Assembly: GCF_037975245.1 (NCBI RefSeq)
Contig: NC_092580.1
Location: 8,346,501 to 8,410,500 of the forward strand
Length of the DNA stretch: 64,000 nucleotides
Direction of reading: 5' to 3'
Origin: Apostichopus japonicus
Taxonomy: Eukaryota > Echinodermata > Holothuroidea > Aspidochirotida > Stichopodidae
The translations under genes were made by a program, and so were the position numbers. Within the stretch, counting starts at the first letter, position 1; each line of letters begins with the position of its first letter. The notes under the pieces were generated by a model that had not been told where the DNA came from, did no database searches, and saw only the letters and a list, made by a program, of their open reading frames with translations. Below, one piece after another: positions 33,540-48,100 of this stretch.

Positions 33540-34805
33540 AATTAATATTGTTATTGAAGTTCTTGATATGGCGATCCTGCACAATCAATGACTAGTTAAT
33601 ATACAATCTTGTTATTGAAGTTATTGATATGGCGATCCTGCACAATCAATGACTAGTTAATATACAATCTTGTTATTGAAGTTCTTGATATGGCGATCCT
33701 GCACAATCAATGACTAGTTAATATACAATCTTGTTATTGAAGTTCTTGATATGGCGATCCTGCACAATCTATGACTAGTTAATATACAATCTTGTTATTG
33801 AAGTTATTGATATGGCGATCCTGCACAATCAATGACTAGTTAATATACAATCTTGTTATTGAAGTTATTGATATGGCGATCCTGCACAATCAATGACTAG
33901 TTAATATACAATCTTGTTATTGAAGTTCTTGATATGGTGATCCTGCACAATCAATGACTAGTTAATATACAATCTTGTTATTGAAGTTCTTGATATGGTG
34001 ATCCTGCACAATCAATGACTAGTTAATATACAATCTTGTTATTGAAGTTCTTGATATGGTGATCCTGCACAATCAATGACTAGTTAATATACAATCTTGT
34101 TATTGAAGTTCTTGATATGGCGATCCTGCACAATCAATGACTAGTTAATATACAATCTTGTTATTGAAGTTCTTGATATGGCGATCCTGCACAATCAATG
34201 ACTAGTTAATATACAATCTTGTTATTGAAGTTATTGATATGGTGATCCTGCACAATCAATGACTAGTTAATATACAATCTTGTTATTGAAGTTCTTGATA
34301 TGGTGATCCTGCACAATCAATGACTAGTTAATATACAATCTTGTTATTGAAGTTCTTGATATGGCGATCCTGCACAATCAATGACTAGTTAATATACAAT
34401 CTTGTTATTGAAGTTCTTGATATTGCGATCCTGCACAATCAATGACTAGTTAATATACAATCTTGTTATTGAAGTTCTTGATATGGTGATCCTGCACAAT
34501 CAATGACTAGTTAATATACAATCTTGTTATTGAAGTTATTGATATGGTGATCCTGCACAATCAATGACTAGTTAATATACAATCTTGTTATTGAAGTTAT
34601 TGATATGGTGATCCTGCACAATCAATGACTAGTTAATATACAATCTTGTTATTGAAGTTATTGATATGGTGATCCTGCACAATCAATGACTAGTTAATAT
34701 ACAATCTTGTTATTGAAGTTATTGATATGGCGATCCTGCACAATCAATGACTAGTTAATATACAATCTTGTTATTGAAGTTATTGATATGGTGATCCTGC
34801 ACAAT
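33540..34805. repeat. Minisatellite, 61-bp unit
   Basis: About 21 nearly identical copies containing GATATGGCGATCCTGCACAA and GACTAGTTAATATACAATC. Only two sites vary freely: TTCTTG or TTATTG, and GGCGAT or GGTGAT. This indicates recent expansion. Confidence 0.98.
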
Positions 34806-34959
34806 TGTCAGCTGTTTCAATTTCACCATGTTGATCTTTTTGTCTGTCAGACATTATTGCCAAAATGAATTCTTTATTTTCAGCGTATTTATTATGATAA
34901 CTTGGTTAGTTTGCATCTATTATTTCTAACTGAAGTGTCAAACAATTCTCATAGTTTTG

Positions 34960-35145
34960 ATCCTAGATCCTGTAGCTTGTCTGCTGAGTTTGATACTGTA
35001 AGCTGTTTCTGGTTTAATTTGATCCTAGATCCTGTAGCTTGTCTGCTGAGTTTGATACTGTAAGCTGTTTCTGGTTTAATTTGATCCTAGATCCTGTAGC
35101 TTGTCTGCTGAGTTTGATACTGTAAGCTGTTTCTGGTTTAATTAT
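34960..35145. repeat. Tandem triplication, about 63-bp unit
   Basis: Three nearly exact copies of a unit with GATCCTAGATCCTGTAGCTT and TTTGATACTGTAAGCTG. Confidence 0.96.
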
Positions 35146-36435
35146 TTAGTTTTATTATGTTCCTGTGAAATTATCAACAGAAAGTTTCCACCTTTTGTTG
35201 TTTTTAAATATGCTTTCTTTAATATCACTGGCCTACTAACATGTTGATTGGGTGTAACATTGCATGTATGGTATATGAAGTAAGAGCATAATTACTTTTA
35301 CTGATTGCAGCTTCTAAGAGAATTTATAATGATGTACATATTTATATCAGTAGTAGTATCAATGTTACAATACAGATATTGGAAGATGAATCAGATTTGC
35401 TTTGTAAACTTTTCACATGAACTTGTTGACAGGGTTGCTTTATTCATACAAGGTGATCCCTCATATTCTATCTGTTTAATCAAGCATAATTCCATTGCAA
35501 GCCCAAATGTAGGCAAATACACCACCATTGTTTGAATGCCGTCTGTTATACTTGTATTACAATCATACACACATAGATACACACATACATACATACACAC
35601 ATACATATCAGTATCTCATCATAGTGGTATTACAGTACGTATCATTACTCAGCACGCCTACAGTACCACATGTATTGACAATGAACATTTGGTTTGAATA
35701 ATCAAAGGTGGATTTGAAAGACAGGAATTTGAAACTTACAGCTTCTTTACTCTTCTTTCAAAGGAAGTCACTTCAAACCCCAACTTGAAAGTCTTGGGTA
35801 TGAAATTAATTTGATGTTAACATTGCAAAGGAATCCGCTATCCAGTGTGGTGCACAAAGGGGCCTCTCGTGATCATCAGTTGTGGGTAAACGTCCTAGTC
35901 ATGATTTATTTACATTCATCTGGGGATCAACAAGTTAGACCACCGCTAATGGTGTACACCTACCCCGCTCCCCTGCCCCCTCTTCTTTTCATCCTCAACA
36001 TTGCATTACATATACAGCTACTTACAAATACCTAATTTATAGTCTGAATACGCCTCAGAATGCACCATGGGAAATTATTTCTGTGGGAGGACCCAGCTTC
36101 AGTGATCCCTTCTGCTGCAATGTCTCCTTTATAAAATCCTTGATTCATCTCAGGTTCTTTCATGAAGGTACCCCCTTAAATCAGTCAGGAATTTTGAATT
36201 TGGCAACATCCCTTGCCCTACCCCCATCCCCCCTCCCGCCTACCCCCATCCCCCCCAACCTGGTTATAAAGTGACAGTGTAATTTCAAATAATTCAAAAG
36301 AATATTATATGTTAACTTTGATCATTTAATCCCCAACAAGGATGCTTATGTAATTTTTACTTTGGTCTGAGCTTACTTTCATAGTAAGAGGCAGTTCTGA
36401 GTAATATAAGTAATAGTGGTAACAGTAATATAGCT
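35146..36435. other. Intergenic stretch without a recognised gene
   Basis: Small open frames here (for example at 35305-35535) show no recognisable family, no splice support and a biased composition. A short ACACATACAT microsatellite lies at 35566-35610, and a C-rich pyrimidine tract at 36215-36256. Confidence 0.5.
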
Positions 36436-36439
36436 AACC

Positions 36440-38345
36440 CTAACACATTGTCCGTATCACAGGACATGATGACAGTTTCACACTCAAATTACAGTATCAC
36501 ACAACACAATGACAATATCACAGGACATGACGAATGTACGTATCACACAAAAACATATTATCACAACACAATGACAGTATCACAAGATATGATGAAGTAT
36601 CACACAAAAACATATTATCACAACACAATGACAATATCACAGGACATGACGAATGTACGTATCACACAAAAACATAGTATCACAACACAATGACAGTATC
36701 ACAAGATATGATGAAGTATCACACAAAAAACATAGTATCACACAACACAATGACAGTATCACAGGACATGATGAATATATCACACAAAAACATAGTATCA
36801 CAAAACAATGAAAATATCACAGAACATTATGACAGTATCACCCAAAAACATAAAGTACCACACAACACAATGACATTATCACACAACATGAATGTATCAC
36901 ACAAAAACATATAGTATCGCACAACACAATGACAGTATCACAAGATATGAGTGTACCACACAAAAATATATAGTATCACACAACACAATGACAGTATCAC
37001 AGCTGGACATGATGAATGTATTACACATAAACATATAGTATCACACAACACAATGTCAGTATAACACAGGACATGATGAATGTATCACACATAAACATAT
37101 AGTACCACACAACACAGTGACCTTATCACACAGGACATGATGACAGTATCACAGCTGGACATGATGAATGTATTACACATAAACATATAGTATCACACAA
37201 CACAATGACAGTATCACAGGATATGATGACAGTATCACACACTATAATGACAGTATCACATGACATGATGAATGTATCACAAAAAAATACAGTACCACAC
37301 AACACAGTGTCAGTATAACACAGGACATGATGAATGTATCACACAACACAATGACAGTATCACACAACACAATGACAGTATCACAGGATATGATGACAGT
37401 ATCACACACTATAATGACAGTATCACATGACATGATGAATCTATCACAAAAAAATACAGTACCACACAACACAGTGTCAGTATAACACAGAACATGATGA
37501 ATGTATCACACATAAACATATAGTATCACACAACACAATGACAGTATCACAGGATATGATGACAGTATCACACACTATAATGACAGTATCACATGACATG
37601 ATGAATGTATCACAAAAAAATACAGTACCACACAACACAGTGTCAGTATAACACAGGACATGATGAATGTATCACACATAAACATATAGTACCACACAAC
37701 ACAGTGACCTTATCACACAGGACATGATGACAGTATCACAGCTGGACATGATGAATGTACCACACAAAAAAATACAGTAACACACAACACAGTGTCAGTA
37801 TAACACAGGACATGATGAATGTATCACACATAAACATATAGTATCACACAACACAGTGACCTTATCACACAGGACATGATGACAGTATCACAGCTGGACA
37901 TGATGAATGTACCACACAAAAAAATACAGTAACACACAACACAGTGTCAGTATAACACAGGACATGATGAATGTATCACACAAAAACATATAGTATCACA
38001 CAACACAGTGACCTTATCACACAGGACATGATGACAGTATCACAGGACATGATGAATGTACCACACAAAAAATACAGTATCACACAACACAATGACAGTA
38101 TCACAGGATATGATGACAGTATCACACACTATAATGACAGTATCACAGGACATGATGAATGTATCACAAAAAAATACAGTACCACACAACACAGTGACCT
38201 TATCACACAGGACATGATGAATGTATCACACATAAACATATAGTATCACACAACACAATGACAGTATCACAGGACATGATGAATGTATCAAACAAAAAAT
38301 ACAGCATCCCACAAAAATTGCAGTATCACATAACACAATAACATT
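36440..38345. repeat. Complex minisatellite with interleaved units
   Basis: About 1.9 kb of interleaved short units: ATGACAGTATCACAGGACAT, GATGAATGTATCACACA, AAACATATAGTATCACACA and CAACACAATGACAGTATCAC. Larger blocks recur, for example the segment around 37210-37300 at 37380-37470 and 37550-37640. Confidence 0.96.
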
Positions 38346-38988
38346 GACAATATAATCATATAGATAAACAGCCTCTCTATTCCTATAGCAGATAATTTGC
38401 AAAATACTTGAAAAATTGAAGAAAGTAGTTGTTGAGACTTGAGCATGTTACAATACTCAATGGTCAAGTTTGGCTTTCTCACAAAATCAACAATTCACCG
38501 TATGAAAGACAGTCATTTTGTATTTAATATAAACATGTTATCAGAAATGGGCAATCCAATCCGGCTTGGAACATCCAGTTTTTTTTTTTTGGTATTTTTT
38601 TTTGGGGTGGTACTTTTATGTCAAGCTTCATATCCCTGGCAGTGATGGTAAACGCAGTGTGCATACTCTATTACAATTAAAGTTAAGTTTGGAACTGCCA
38701 TACTGTCAGTCTCATTGCTTTGAACCATGAAAATGTACAGTTCAGAGTGATCTGCTTATTGTGTCAAGTCATAGACGACTATGGTTAAAACTTGAAATTG
38801 ATATAAAATAACATTAATTATTGCTTTATGAAAATGACAAAATATAAAAATACAAGCAAAATCTGCAAAAATGAACATTATTCCTAGATTGGTCGCTAGT
38901 GTTTTCACCAACTTCTTAATACACTTTCCATTACATAAAAAAAATATACTGATTCCTATGACACATACACAAAATATATCCATAAACT

Positions 38989-39197
38989 TTACTTGTTATA
39001 TCTGAAAGACATAAACATTGCAAGCATGAAAGTAGCAACCATCGACAGCAGGTGTATGCCGTGGCTAGTCTCGGCGCTGCTCGTCTTAGTGGTACGAATC
39101 GGTGGAATTGTTCGACCAGGTGGCAGTGGAGGAGAAAGAGATAGTGGGTATTGACTTGTATCACGGTCACTGCACCAAAGCTCTGGGTCTATTTCAG
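38989..39197 (-). CDS. Orphan gene exon 6 (stalk and C-terminal anchor)
   Basis: Acceptor CTTAACAG; TAA at 38989-38991. Encodes SEIDPELWCSDRD, a Pro/Thr-rich stalk and the hydrophobic HLLSMVATFMLAMFMSF end. Confidence 0.83.
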
Positions 39198-42100
39198 CTG
39201 TTAAGAAACACAGGGACAAAAAATGGTGTGTAAATCAGTCGAGTTGTAGATGATATACATGACCTCAATGTCTAGCCCTTACAGTAGGTGCAGATGTATG
39301 CTTGACAACAGAAAGGGAAAATCTCTCATTCATCTTGGCAAATATATAACAATGATTAAGTAAAGTGCACCCTGTTCAACTATACATATGATATTTAGTT
39401 TAACCTCTACATATACTGCCCATGTTGAAGAACTAACCACAAGCATGTACAATATGATGCTTGAGTAACCCTACTAACCAGGACAACTGCACTATCATCA
39501 TGTACAAATCACTTAATAATGTATAGATATGAGATTAAACTCACATGAAGGTGGACTGACAGTGAATCGAAAGAACATCTGGACATCATCAGCTTCACAG
39601 CTGTCTCCTACGCAGTAGAATTCATAGGTGGCAGAGTCTCCATTAGCTTGCTCACATTTATAGAGCTGAAAATATCATAACAAATATTTTGAAAAAAAAA
39701 CAATTATTTTCATACCTTTTTCTTGGGTTAGTTATCACATTGTTGTCTCATTTCCATTTTTTACTTTGGATTTCCATTTCCTTTTTAATAGTTTTTGAAT
39801 TTTTATACCAAATATCAAATGGTTCAAATTAGTTAACATAGAATGTCAAATTTCGAGAGCTAAAAGAAAGTTTTTCAATTCTATATTTCTGAAGCCCCTT
39901 CTGAGCCATTTCATGTTGGTAATCTACACTTACCATGTGTAAATCAGACACAACATGGTACTACTGTACAAGTTGACATGCTGTTAGAAATTCCTGGACC
40001 CAATTTATGAAGACTATATTCATAGACGTACGAGGCGGGGGGGCAGGGGGGGCAGACTGCCCCCCCAAATTTCCAGAGGACAAGAATTTTGGGCAAAAGT
40101 CCTGAAAAATTCGGGCAGCCTAAGAGGAGAAAAAAAAATTCTTCTTAGGCTGCCCGAATTTTTCAGGACTTTTGCCCGAATTTCTTGTCCTCTGGAAATA
40201 TATATATATATAAATATGCAGTAGCTTGTCCGAATCTTTTCAAACTTTTGCCCGACAATTCCATGATTTTCTTTATTTAGCATCATGATGCCCGAATATT
40301 TCCGTGTAATACCACCGTAATCGCAGTTCATCTGGGCTACCACGCTTTTTGCACGATCATTTTTTTGCTAACTAGTCAATTGTATACCTGGACCAAGGCC
40401 GGCGGAACCGGGGGGCACAGGGGGCACGTGCCCCCCTCTTTTCCTCAGGTTAAAAATGTGCCTTTTTGCTGCATAAAAATTGAGGTGCCTCAAGTTAGCA
40501 AGAGGCCAGGGAACCAGAATGAACACTCGGGGAGGGCCGTTTCCGGCCATCTGAGGGGTTTGTAAAACCAACAATTTTCTATTACGCTCCGCGCCAACCG
40601 ATGGTGGCGCTCCGCTCAGATAGTCGTGCATACAACTTTGCAAATCTTGGCTAAGCCCGTGACTTTTAATGAATTTCTGTGGGTCAAAGTCAAAGCTATT
40701 TCGAATGGAAAAAATTTGTTAAGATATTAACAAGAAAAAAAAACTCTAATTCGGAAGATTCCTACATTAGCAACTAGCATGATTTCAGCTCATTTTGTCT
40801 CAAAAGAAAACTTGTTCCTTGTTTCCCAATTTGCGCATTGGATATTGCAGTGCTAGTATGCATTTTTTCCCTTTGGGGGGGGGGAGGGGGCGTTGATGGA
40901 GTGATGTGTATACACAAAAAAGATAATACAATATAAGAGTTATAAAGGGTACTAATTATAAGGCTGCATCAGTCCAATTGAATTTCTGCAAAGTGCCCTT
41001 TGATGTCGGTTCCCCCTCCCCCAGATTAAAAGTGCTTCCGCCGCCCTTGACCTGGACATCCCCAACATGAGTGTATTATAAGAAACATTTTCTTTATCAT
41101 GGATGGTGGGGAGGGGGGGTGCCTACAAGCCTAGAAGTACAGGTTTATCATATTCTTTGTTATATTTTATACTTTTTTGTGAGACAAACTGCAGTCTCAC
41201 CCGACACAGCGACATTATCCCGCCTACGTGTCGTTGAACAATGTATATGTTTTTCTTGAGGTAGCTGAGTACTGTGTTTAAATAATAAATAAGGTAACTA
41301 AATAGGAGCTTAAAAATATACTGTCCCATTTTTCCCCTTCAAAGTGATGTTACCATTTTTTCTTCTTCTAATTTACCAAATTTTTGGGCAAGTGTTAATT
41401 TCTAAAACGTGAGATTATAAAATAAAGAATGTTTAGATGCAACTTGCAAGGCCCCAGAAGTGCCGTTTCCGGCAATCTGAGAGGCATTGTTTGCCAGAAA
41501 TTTTCTTGTACGCTACGCGCCAACCGATGGTGGCGCTCCACTTAGATAGTGTCACGGGAACTTTCGGGCACAAAAAGTTCTGCCCCCCCAAACTGAAATG
41601 GTCCTGTATGCCTATGACTATATTTATAAATAGTGGAGTGTTAGCTCAGTGGTTAACACCGGTGCCTTTCAATCATAAGGTCCCCGGTTCGAGTCACTCC
41701 CAGATTAATGTATGTCGTCCAGTTACAGAGTTGTTGACAATTAACAATTCATAATCATGGACGTTAAATATGAATGTGAGAGACTGACTTCGGTCAGCTT
41801 GCGGCTTTGATAAGCCAATTAGGCTTCTTCGCGAGTTCCTGCTTGCAGGAGGATCTAATATACATACATACATACAAATAGTACAATATGCAAACTAGCT
41901 TATTAGTATAGCAGGTGAGGATGACCCTAGCCTATGATATTTTTGCAGATATGTTTTCTATTTGTAAGATGAAGTAATGATGCTAATAGTATAACTGCAG
42001 AAGGGGGCATACTCACCGATGCCGCACAAACTCTGTTTCCATCTTGGGAGTCAATGCTGTTAATAAAAGACAGGGGTATCATGAGGAGTGCAGTACTATA

Positions 42101-45100
42101 GGTCAACCAGCAATGCCACTTCACTTCCCTCCCCACCCCCCCATCAAATAATTAAACCACATTTCACACTCTATGGACTATTATTTTACATAATGGGAAC
42201 TGCCACCACTTTGTCTTCACTTCTTGTAATAAAATACCAAAAACATAACTTAGTCATGAAGCAAGAGGCCATTTACAATTATTGGCCAAGATAAATAAAT
42301 TAATCAATTCTATTCAATTTATCAGCAATTTACCAGAAGAATGGACATTGTAACAAATAAACAAGCAATATAATACCATTCCTAGCATATAGTCCATACT
42401 GTATATAAGGAATACACTCGTAATACCATTCCTAGCATATAGTCCATATCTAAGGAATACACTCGTAATACCATTCCTAGCATATGTAGTAAAGTGAAAT
42501 TTTGTAGTGTGCAACCATTGTATTTACATGTATTATGTAATATGCCGTAACAGTCAGTTTCTTAGCGTTAGTTGGTTGCGTGTGTATTTCTTCAGTTCTG
42601 TATACGTCGTTTTAATGGCAGCATCGTCCCTGCAGAGCTCCGGGCTTCGCCTCGTCATCCCTTTGTATTTCCGTAATTTTTACTTAATCTCGGGTCGTCA
42701 ATAGCCCAGAGTTATTCATTATCTTTATTATCTGGAGTCCGTGAGGAGATGTCACCCTTCTCAGAGGTAGGATGCCTCAGGTTTTGAATGGTTCGGCTTC
42801 TGGCTCGAAGCCACTGGTTTCCCAAGATGGCGGACCTACCACAGTATCAGTATACAGCGAACTAGCGGCGATGGAGTCTTGATGTCCGCGAGCGTGGAGA
42901 GCTTCCTTTACCGCGAGCGTACAGTCCTCTTCTTCGTTTCCGCGAGCGAGCTGACTTCAGTATAGTAAGAGTTTAAGTCATAAATATTTAATGCCGTATG
43001 TACCCTTATTGTTTAATTGAATCGTAGTTTTTGAATTGTTGCCCCATTGGCTAGGTTGTACTTCACTGTACAAAGTACGTATGTTAGGTTGTATTTGGAC
43101 CTTGGTCCTATGGGTATATAACGTGTATTGTTAAACACGTGTGTTATATTGCGTACTTTTATACTGTAGTGTTACAGTACCTTGAGTTTCAGTATACAGA
43201 GAGCTATTAACAGTTACATGTATTGTACTGTATTGACAGTTCAGTTGTATTGAGTAAGATTTATTGTACCTGTATTTTGAGTATTGTACTGCTCGCAGTG
43301 TAAAGAGTGTACGTATTCGTATTTTGTATTTTGAACATGATTGTTACTTATAGAGTTGTCTCAGAGCTTGTCCTTTAATCTTAGCCTTTATGGATAGCTA
43401 TAGAGTGCCAAGTTTCTTGAGAGTTTGTGGGTTCAGGAGGTGGAAATTCCTGCTGTCTAGGAACAGTTTAGGTGAAAAGGCCTATAATGTGTTGCAGCTG
43501 GCATGTGTTGCCCTAGGCTGGCCATTACGAAGGTGTAAAATTCCTCGCCTGTTGGCAAACGTTTTATATTATTTATGCAGTTTATTTCATAATGGTCATT
43601 TTACATTTTTCCTTATACACTTTATGCATTGTTGTACAGTATTGTAAGAGTACAAGATTGATTGCGGTTATTGATTCTTTAATTGTATTCATGTCGTATG
43701 AATATTACTTAGTTTGAGCATAGGTTCTGTGAATATTTCATAGGTTGCGTATAGATTTTTCCCCGAGTCAGGATAGTTTTAATTAAGATAGTAAAGAGTC
43801 CATTAAGCCATTTAAGTTCAGTATGCCATTTGTTCATTTGTATATTTTCATTTTCATATTGTGTAGAGTTTGTAATAAAAGTCAGCCGTTGTTTCAACGC
43901 AAGAAAACTATTGCATCCTCATTGATCACTTATGAGTTCGAAGCGAAGGACCCCAAACCCGGTAATTTCCCCCGCCATCCGCGGCTCGCTTCACATATAG
44001 TCCATATATAAGGAATACACTCGTAATACCATTCCTAGCATATAGTCCATATATAAGGAATACACTCGTAATACCATTCCTAGCATATAGTCCATATAAG
44101 GAATACACTCATAATACCATTCCTAGCATATAGTCCATATATAAGGAATACACTCGTAATACCATTCCTAGCATATAGTCCATATAAGGAATACACTCGT
44201 AATACCATTCCTAGCATATAGTCCATATAAGGAATACACTCGTAATACCATTCCTAGCATATAGTCCATATATAAGGAATACACTCGTAATACCATTCCT
44301 AGCATATAGTCCATATATAAGGAATACACTCGTAATACCATTCCTAGCATATAGTCCATATAAGGAATACACTCATAATACCATTCCTAGCATATAGTCC
44401 ATATATAAGGAATACACTCGTAATACCATTCCTAGCATATAGTCCTTATATAAGGAATACACTCATAATACCATTCCTAGCATATAGTCCATATATAAGG
44501 AATACACTCGTAATACCATTCCTAGCATATAGTCCTTATATAAGGAATACACTCATAATACCATTCCTAGCATATAGTCCATATATAAGGAATACACTCG
44601 TAATACCATTCCTAGCATATAGTCCATATATAAGGAATACACTCGTAATACCATTCCTAGCATATAGTCCATATAAGGAATACACTCATAATACCATTCC
44701 TAGCATATAGTCCATATATAAGGAATACACTCGTAATACCATTCCTAGCATATAGTCCTTATATAAGGAATACACTCATAATACCATTCCTAGCATATAG
44801 TCCATATAAGGAATACACTCGTAATACCATTCCTAGCATATAGTCCTTATATAAGGAATACACTCATAATACCATTCCTAGCATATAGTCCATATATAAG
44901 GAATACACTCGTAATACCATTCCTAGCATATAGTCCATATATAAGGAATACACTCGTAATACCATTCCTAGCATATAGTCCATATATAAGGAATACACTC
45001 GTAATACCATTCCTAGCATATAGTCCATATATAAGGAATACACTCGTAATACCATTCCTAGCATATAGTCCATATAAGGAATACACTCATAATACCATTC

Positions 45101-48100
45101 CTAGCATATAGTCCATATATAAGGAATACACTCGTAATACCATTCCTAGCATATAGTCCATATAAGGAATACACTCGTAATACCATTCCTAGCATATAGT
45201 CCATATATAAGGAATACACTCGTATTACCATTCCTAGCATATAGTCCATATATAAGGAATACACTCGTAATACCATTCCTAGCATATAGTCCATATAAGG
45301 AATACACTCATAATACCATTCCTAGCATATAGTCCATATAAGGAATACACTCATAATACCATTCCTAGCATATAGTCCATATATAAGGAATACACTCGTA
45401 ATACCATTCCTAGCATATAGTCCTTATATAAGGAATACACTCATAATACCATTCCTAGCATATAGTCCATATAAGGAATACACTCGTAATACCATTCCTA
45501 GCATATAGTCCTTATATAAGGAATACACTCATAATACCATTCCTAGCATATAGTCCATATATAAGGAATACACTCGTAATACCATTCCTAGCATATAGTC
45601 CATATATAAGGAATACACTCGTAATACCATTCCTAGCATATAGTCCATATATAAGGAATACACTCGTAATACCATTCCTAGCATATAGTCCATATATAAG
45701 GAATACACTCGTAATACCATTCCTAGCATATAGTCCATATAAGGAATACACTCATAATACCATTCCTAGCATATAGTCCATATATAAGGAATACACTCGT
45801 AATACCATTCCTAGCATATAGTCCATATAAGGAATACACTCGTAATACCATTCCTAGCATATAGTCCATATATAAGGAATACACTCGTATTACCATTCCT
45901 AGCATATAGTCCATATATAAGGAATACACTCGTAATACCATTCCTAGCATATAGTCCATATAAGGAATACACTCATAATACCATTCCTAGCATATAGTCC
46001 ATATATAAGGAATACACTCGTAATACCATTCCTGGCATATAGTCCATATATAAGGAATACACTCGTAATACCATTCCTAGCATATAGTCCTTATATAAGG
46101 AATACACTCGTAATTTACCATTCCTAGCATATAGTCCATATAAGGAATACACTTGTAATACCATTTCTACAATATAGTCCATATAAGGTATACACTTATA
46201 ATTTACCATCTCTACAATATAGTCCATATAAGGTATACACTTATAATACCATTTCTACAATATGGTCCATATAAGGAATACACTCGTAATACCATTCCTA
46301 GCATATAGTCCATATATAAGGAATACACTCGTAATACCATTCCTAGCATATAGTCCATATATAAGGAATACACTCGTAATACCATTCCTAGCATATAGTC
46401 CATATAAGGAATACACTCATAATACCATTCCTAGCATATAGTCCATATATAAGGAATACACTCGTAATACCATTCCTAGCATATAGTCCATATAAGGAAT
46501 ACACTCGTAATACCATTCCTAGCATATAGTCCATATATAAGGAATACACTCGTAATACCATTCCTAGCATATAGTCCATATATAAGGAATACACTCGTAA
46601 TACCATTCCTAGCATATAGTCCATATAAGGAATACACTCATAATACCATTCCTAGCATATAGTCCATATATAAGGAATACACTCGTAATACCATTCCTGG
46701 CATATAGTCCATATATAAGGAATACACTCGTAATACCATTCCTAGCATATAGTCCTTATATAAGGAATACACTCGTAATTTACCATTCCTAGCATATAGT
46801 CCATATAAGGAATACACTTGTAATACCATTTCTACAATATATTCCATATAAGGTATACACTTATAATTTACCATCTCTACAATATAGTCCATATAAGGTA
46901 TACACTTATAATACCATTTCTACAATATAGTCCATATAAGGTATACACTTATAATTTACCATTTCTACAATATGGTCCATATAAGGTATACACTCGTAAT
47001 ACCATTCCTAGCATATAGTCCTTATATAAGGAATACACTCATAATACCATTCCTAGCATATAGTCCATATATAAGGAATACACTCGTAATACCATTCCTA
47101 GCATATAGTCCATATATAAGGAATACACTCGTAATACCATTCCTAGCATATAGTCCATATATAAGGAATACACTCGTAATACCATTTCTAGCATATAGTC
47201 CATATAAGGTATACACTTGTAATACCATTTCTACAATATAGTCCATATAAGGTATACACAAGTTTATAATTTACCATTTCTACAATATAGTCCATATAAG
47301 GTATACACTTATAATACCATTTCTGGGCAGGTCCAAGCTATTGTATCCCTAGAAGCCAAATATCAAACCTTACTGAAGCACCCTAAATGTGGTGTCATGT
47401 TAAAGCTGAATTATTGAAGTTTCAGATTTTCATAATTTTTTTGAATTTTTTTGCCTATTCAAATAATTACAGCCGGCTAATTTGCATAAATTCAAATTGC
47501 AGTGTGACGTACGGGACATTTGGAATCCTATTTCCCTGCCAGCAATATGAACTAATTGAATATAAGTTATGTGGGACATGATACACCCTTCCTTCCAATA
47601 ATTTTGACATATTATGTTTGGGGGTTCATCAATTAAATATGCTAATTAGCTAGTGTACAAATACTGATGTCCCGTACGTCACAATTTTCAGCACTTCTTT
47701 TCAAGTTTTGATATGGAGGAACAATTTTTTTTTTGTGATATTCTATAAAGTTCTAATAAAGAACATTGCTCAACAGAATCCAGCCCCAAAAAATCGAAAT
47801 AATATTCACTACAAATCTAATTATCAAAATTAAAAATGTGACGTACAGGACAAAACGTGACGTACGGGACATAGTGTGGTGGAAACCCTGTATTTATACA
47901 TAATAAACATGCATGGGCTCCAATGGGGACCTCTACTGGAAATCTTCCAATGCTTACAAATTTATTTTGTTGAAAGCTGGTAGTTGCAACTTATAATCCC
48001 CGATGCCTGAAGAGCACATCATGGCTTCAAATAAACTATTGACCGATGACCACCAACAGCCCAGGTGTTGTTCAATAAACTATCGGGAAGTCAATTGTGT

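Noticed and set aside
35305-35535. 76-codon plus-strand frame after a CAG
   Set aside because: No family resemblance, no matching donor or partner exon; probably chance.
41635-41702. A functional tRNA gene
   Set aside because: A and B boxes and acceptor pairing are present, but the T-stem is not complementary. The sequence continues into a SINE body with tail and target duplication.
41437-41754. 105-codon plus-strand frame
   Set aside because: It runs across the dispersed hairpin repeat, the end of the hAT-like element and the SINE head, so it is a chance fusion of repeats.
43390-43647. 85-codon frame in the solo LTR
   Set aside because: No recognisable domain; LTRs are normally non-coding and chance frames of this size are common.
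43926-47261. Many short frames repeating YGLYARNGITSVFLI or MDYMLGMVLRVYSLY
   Set aside because: These are frames of the 45-bp minisatellite in different phases.
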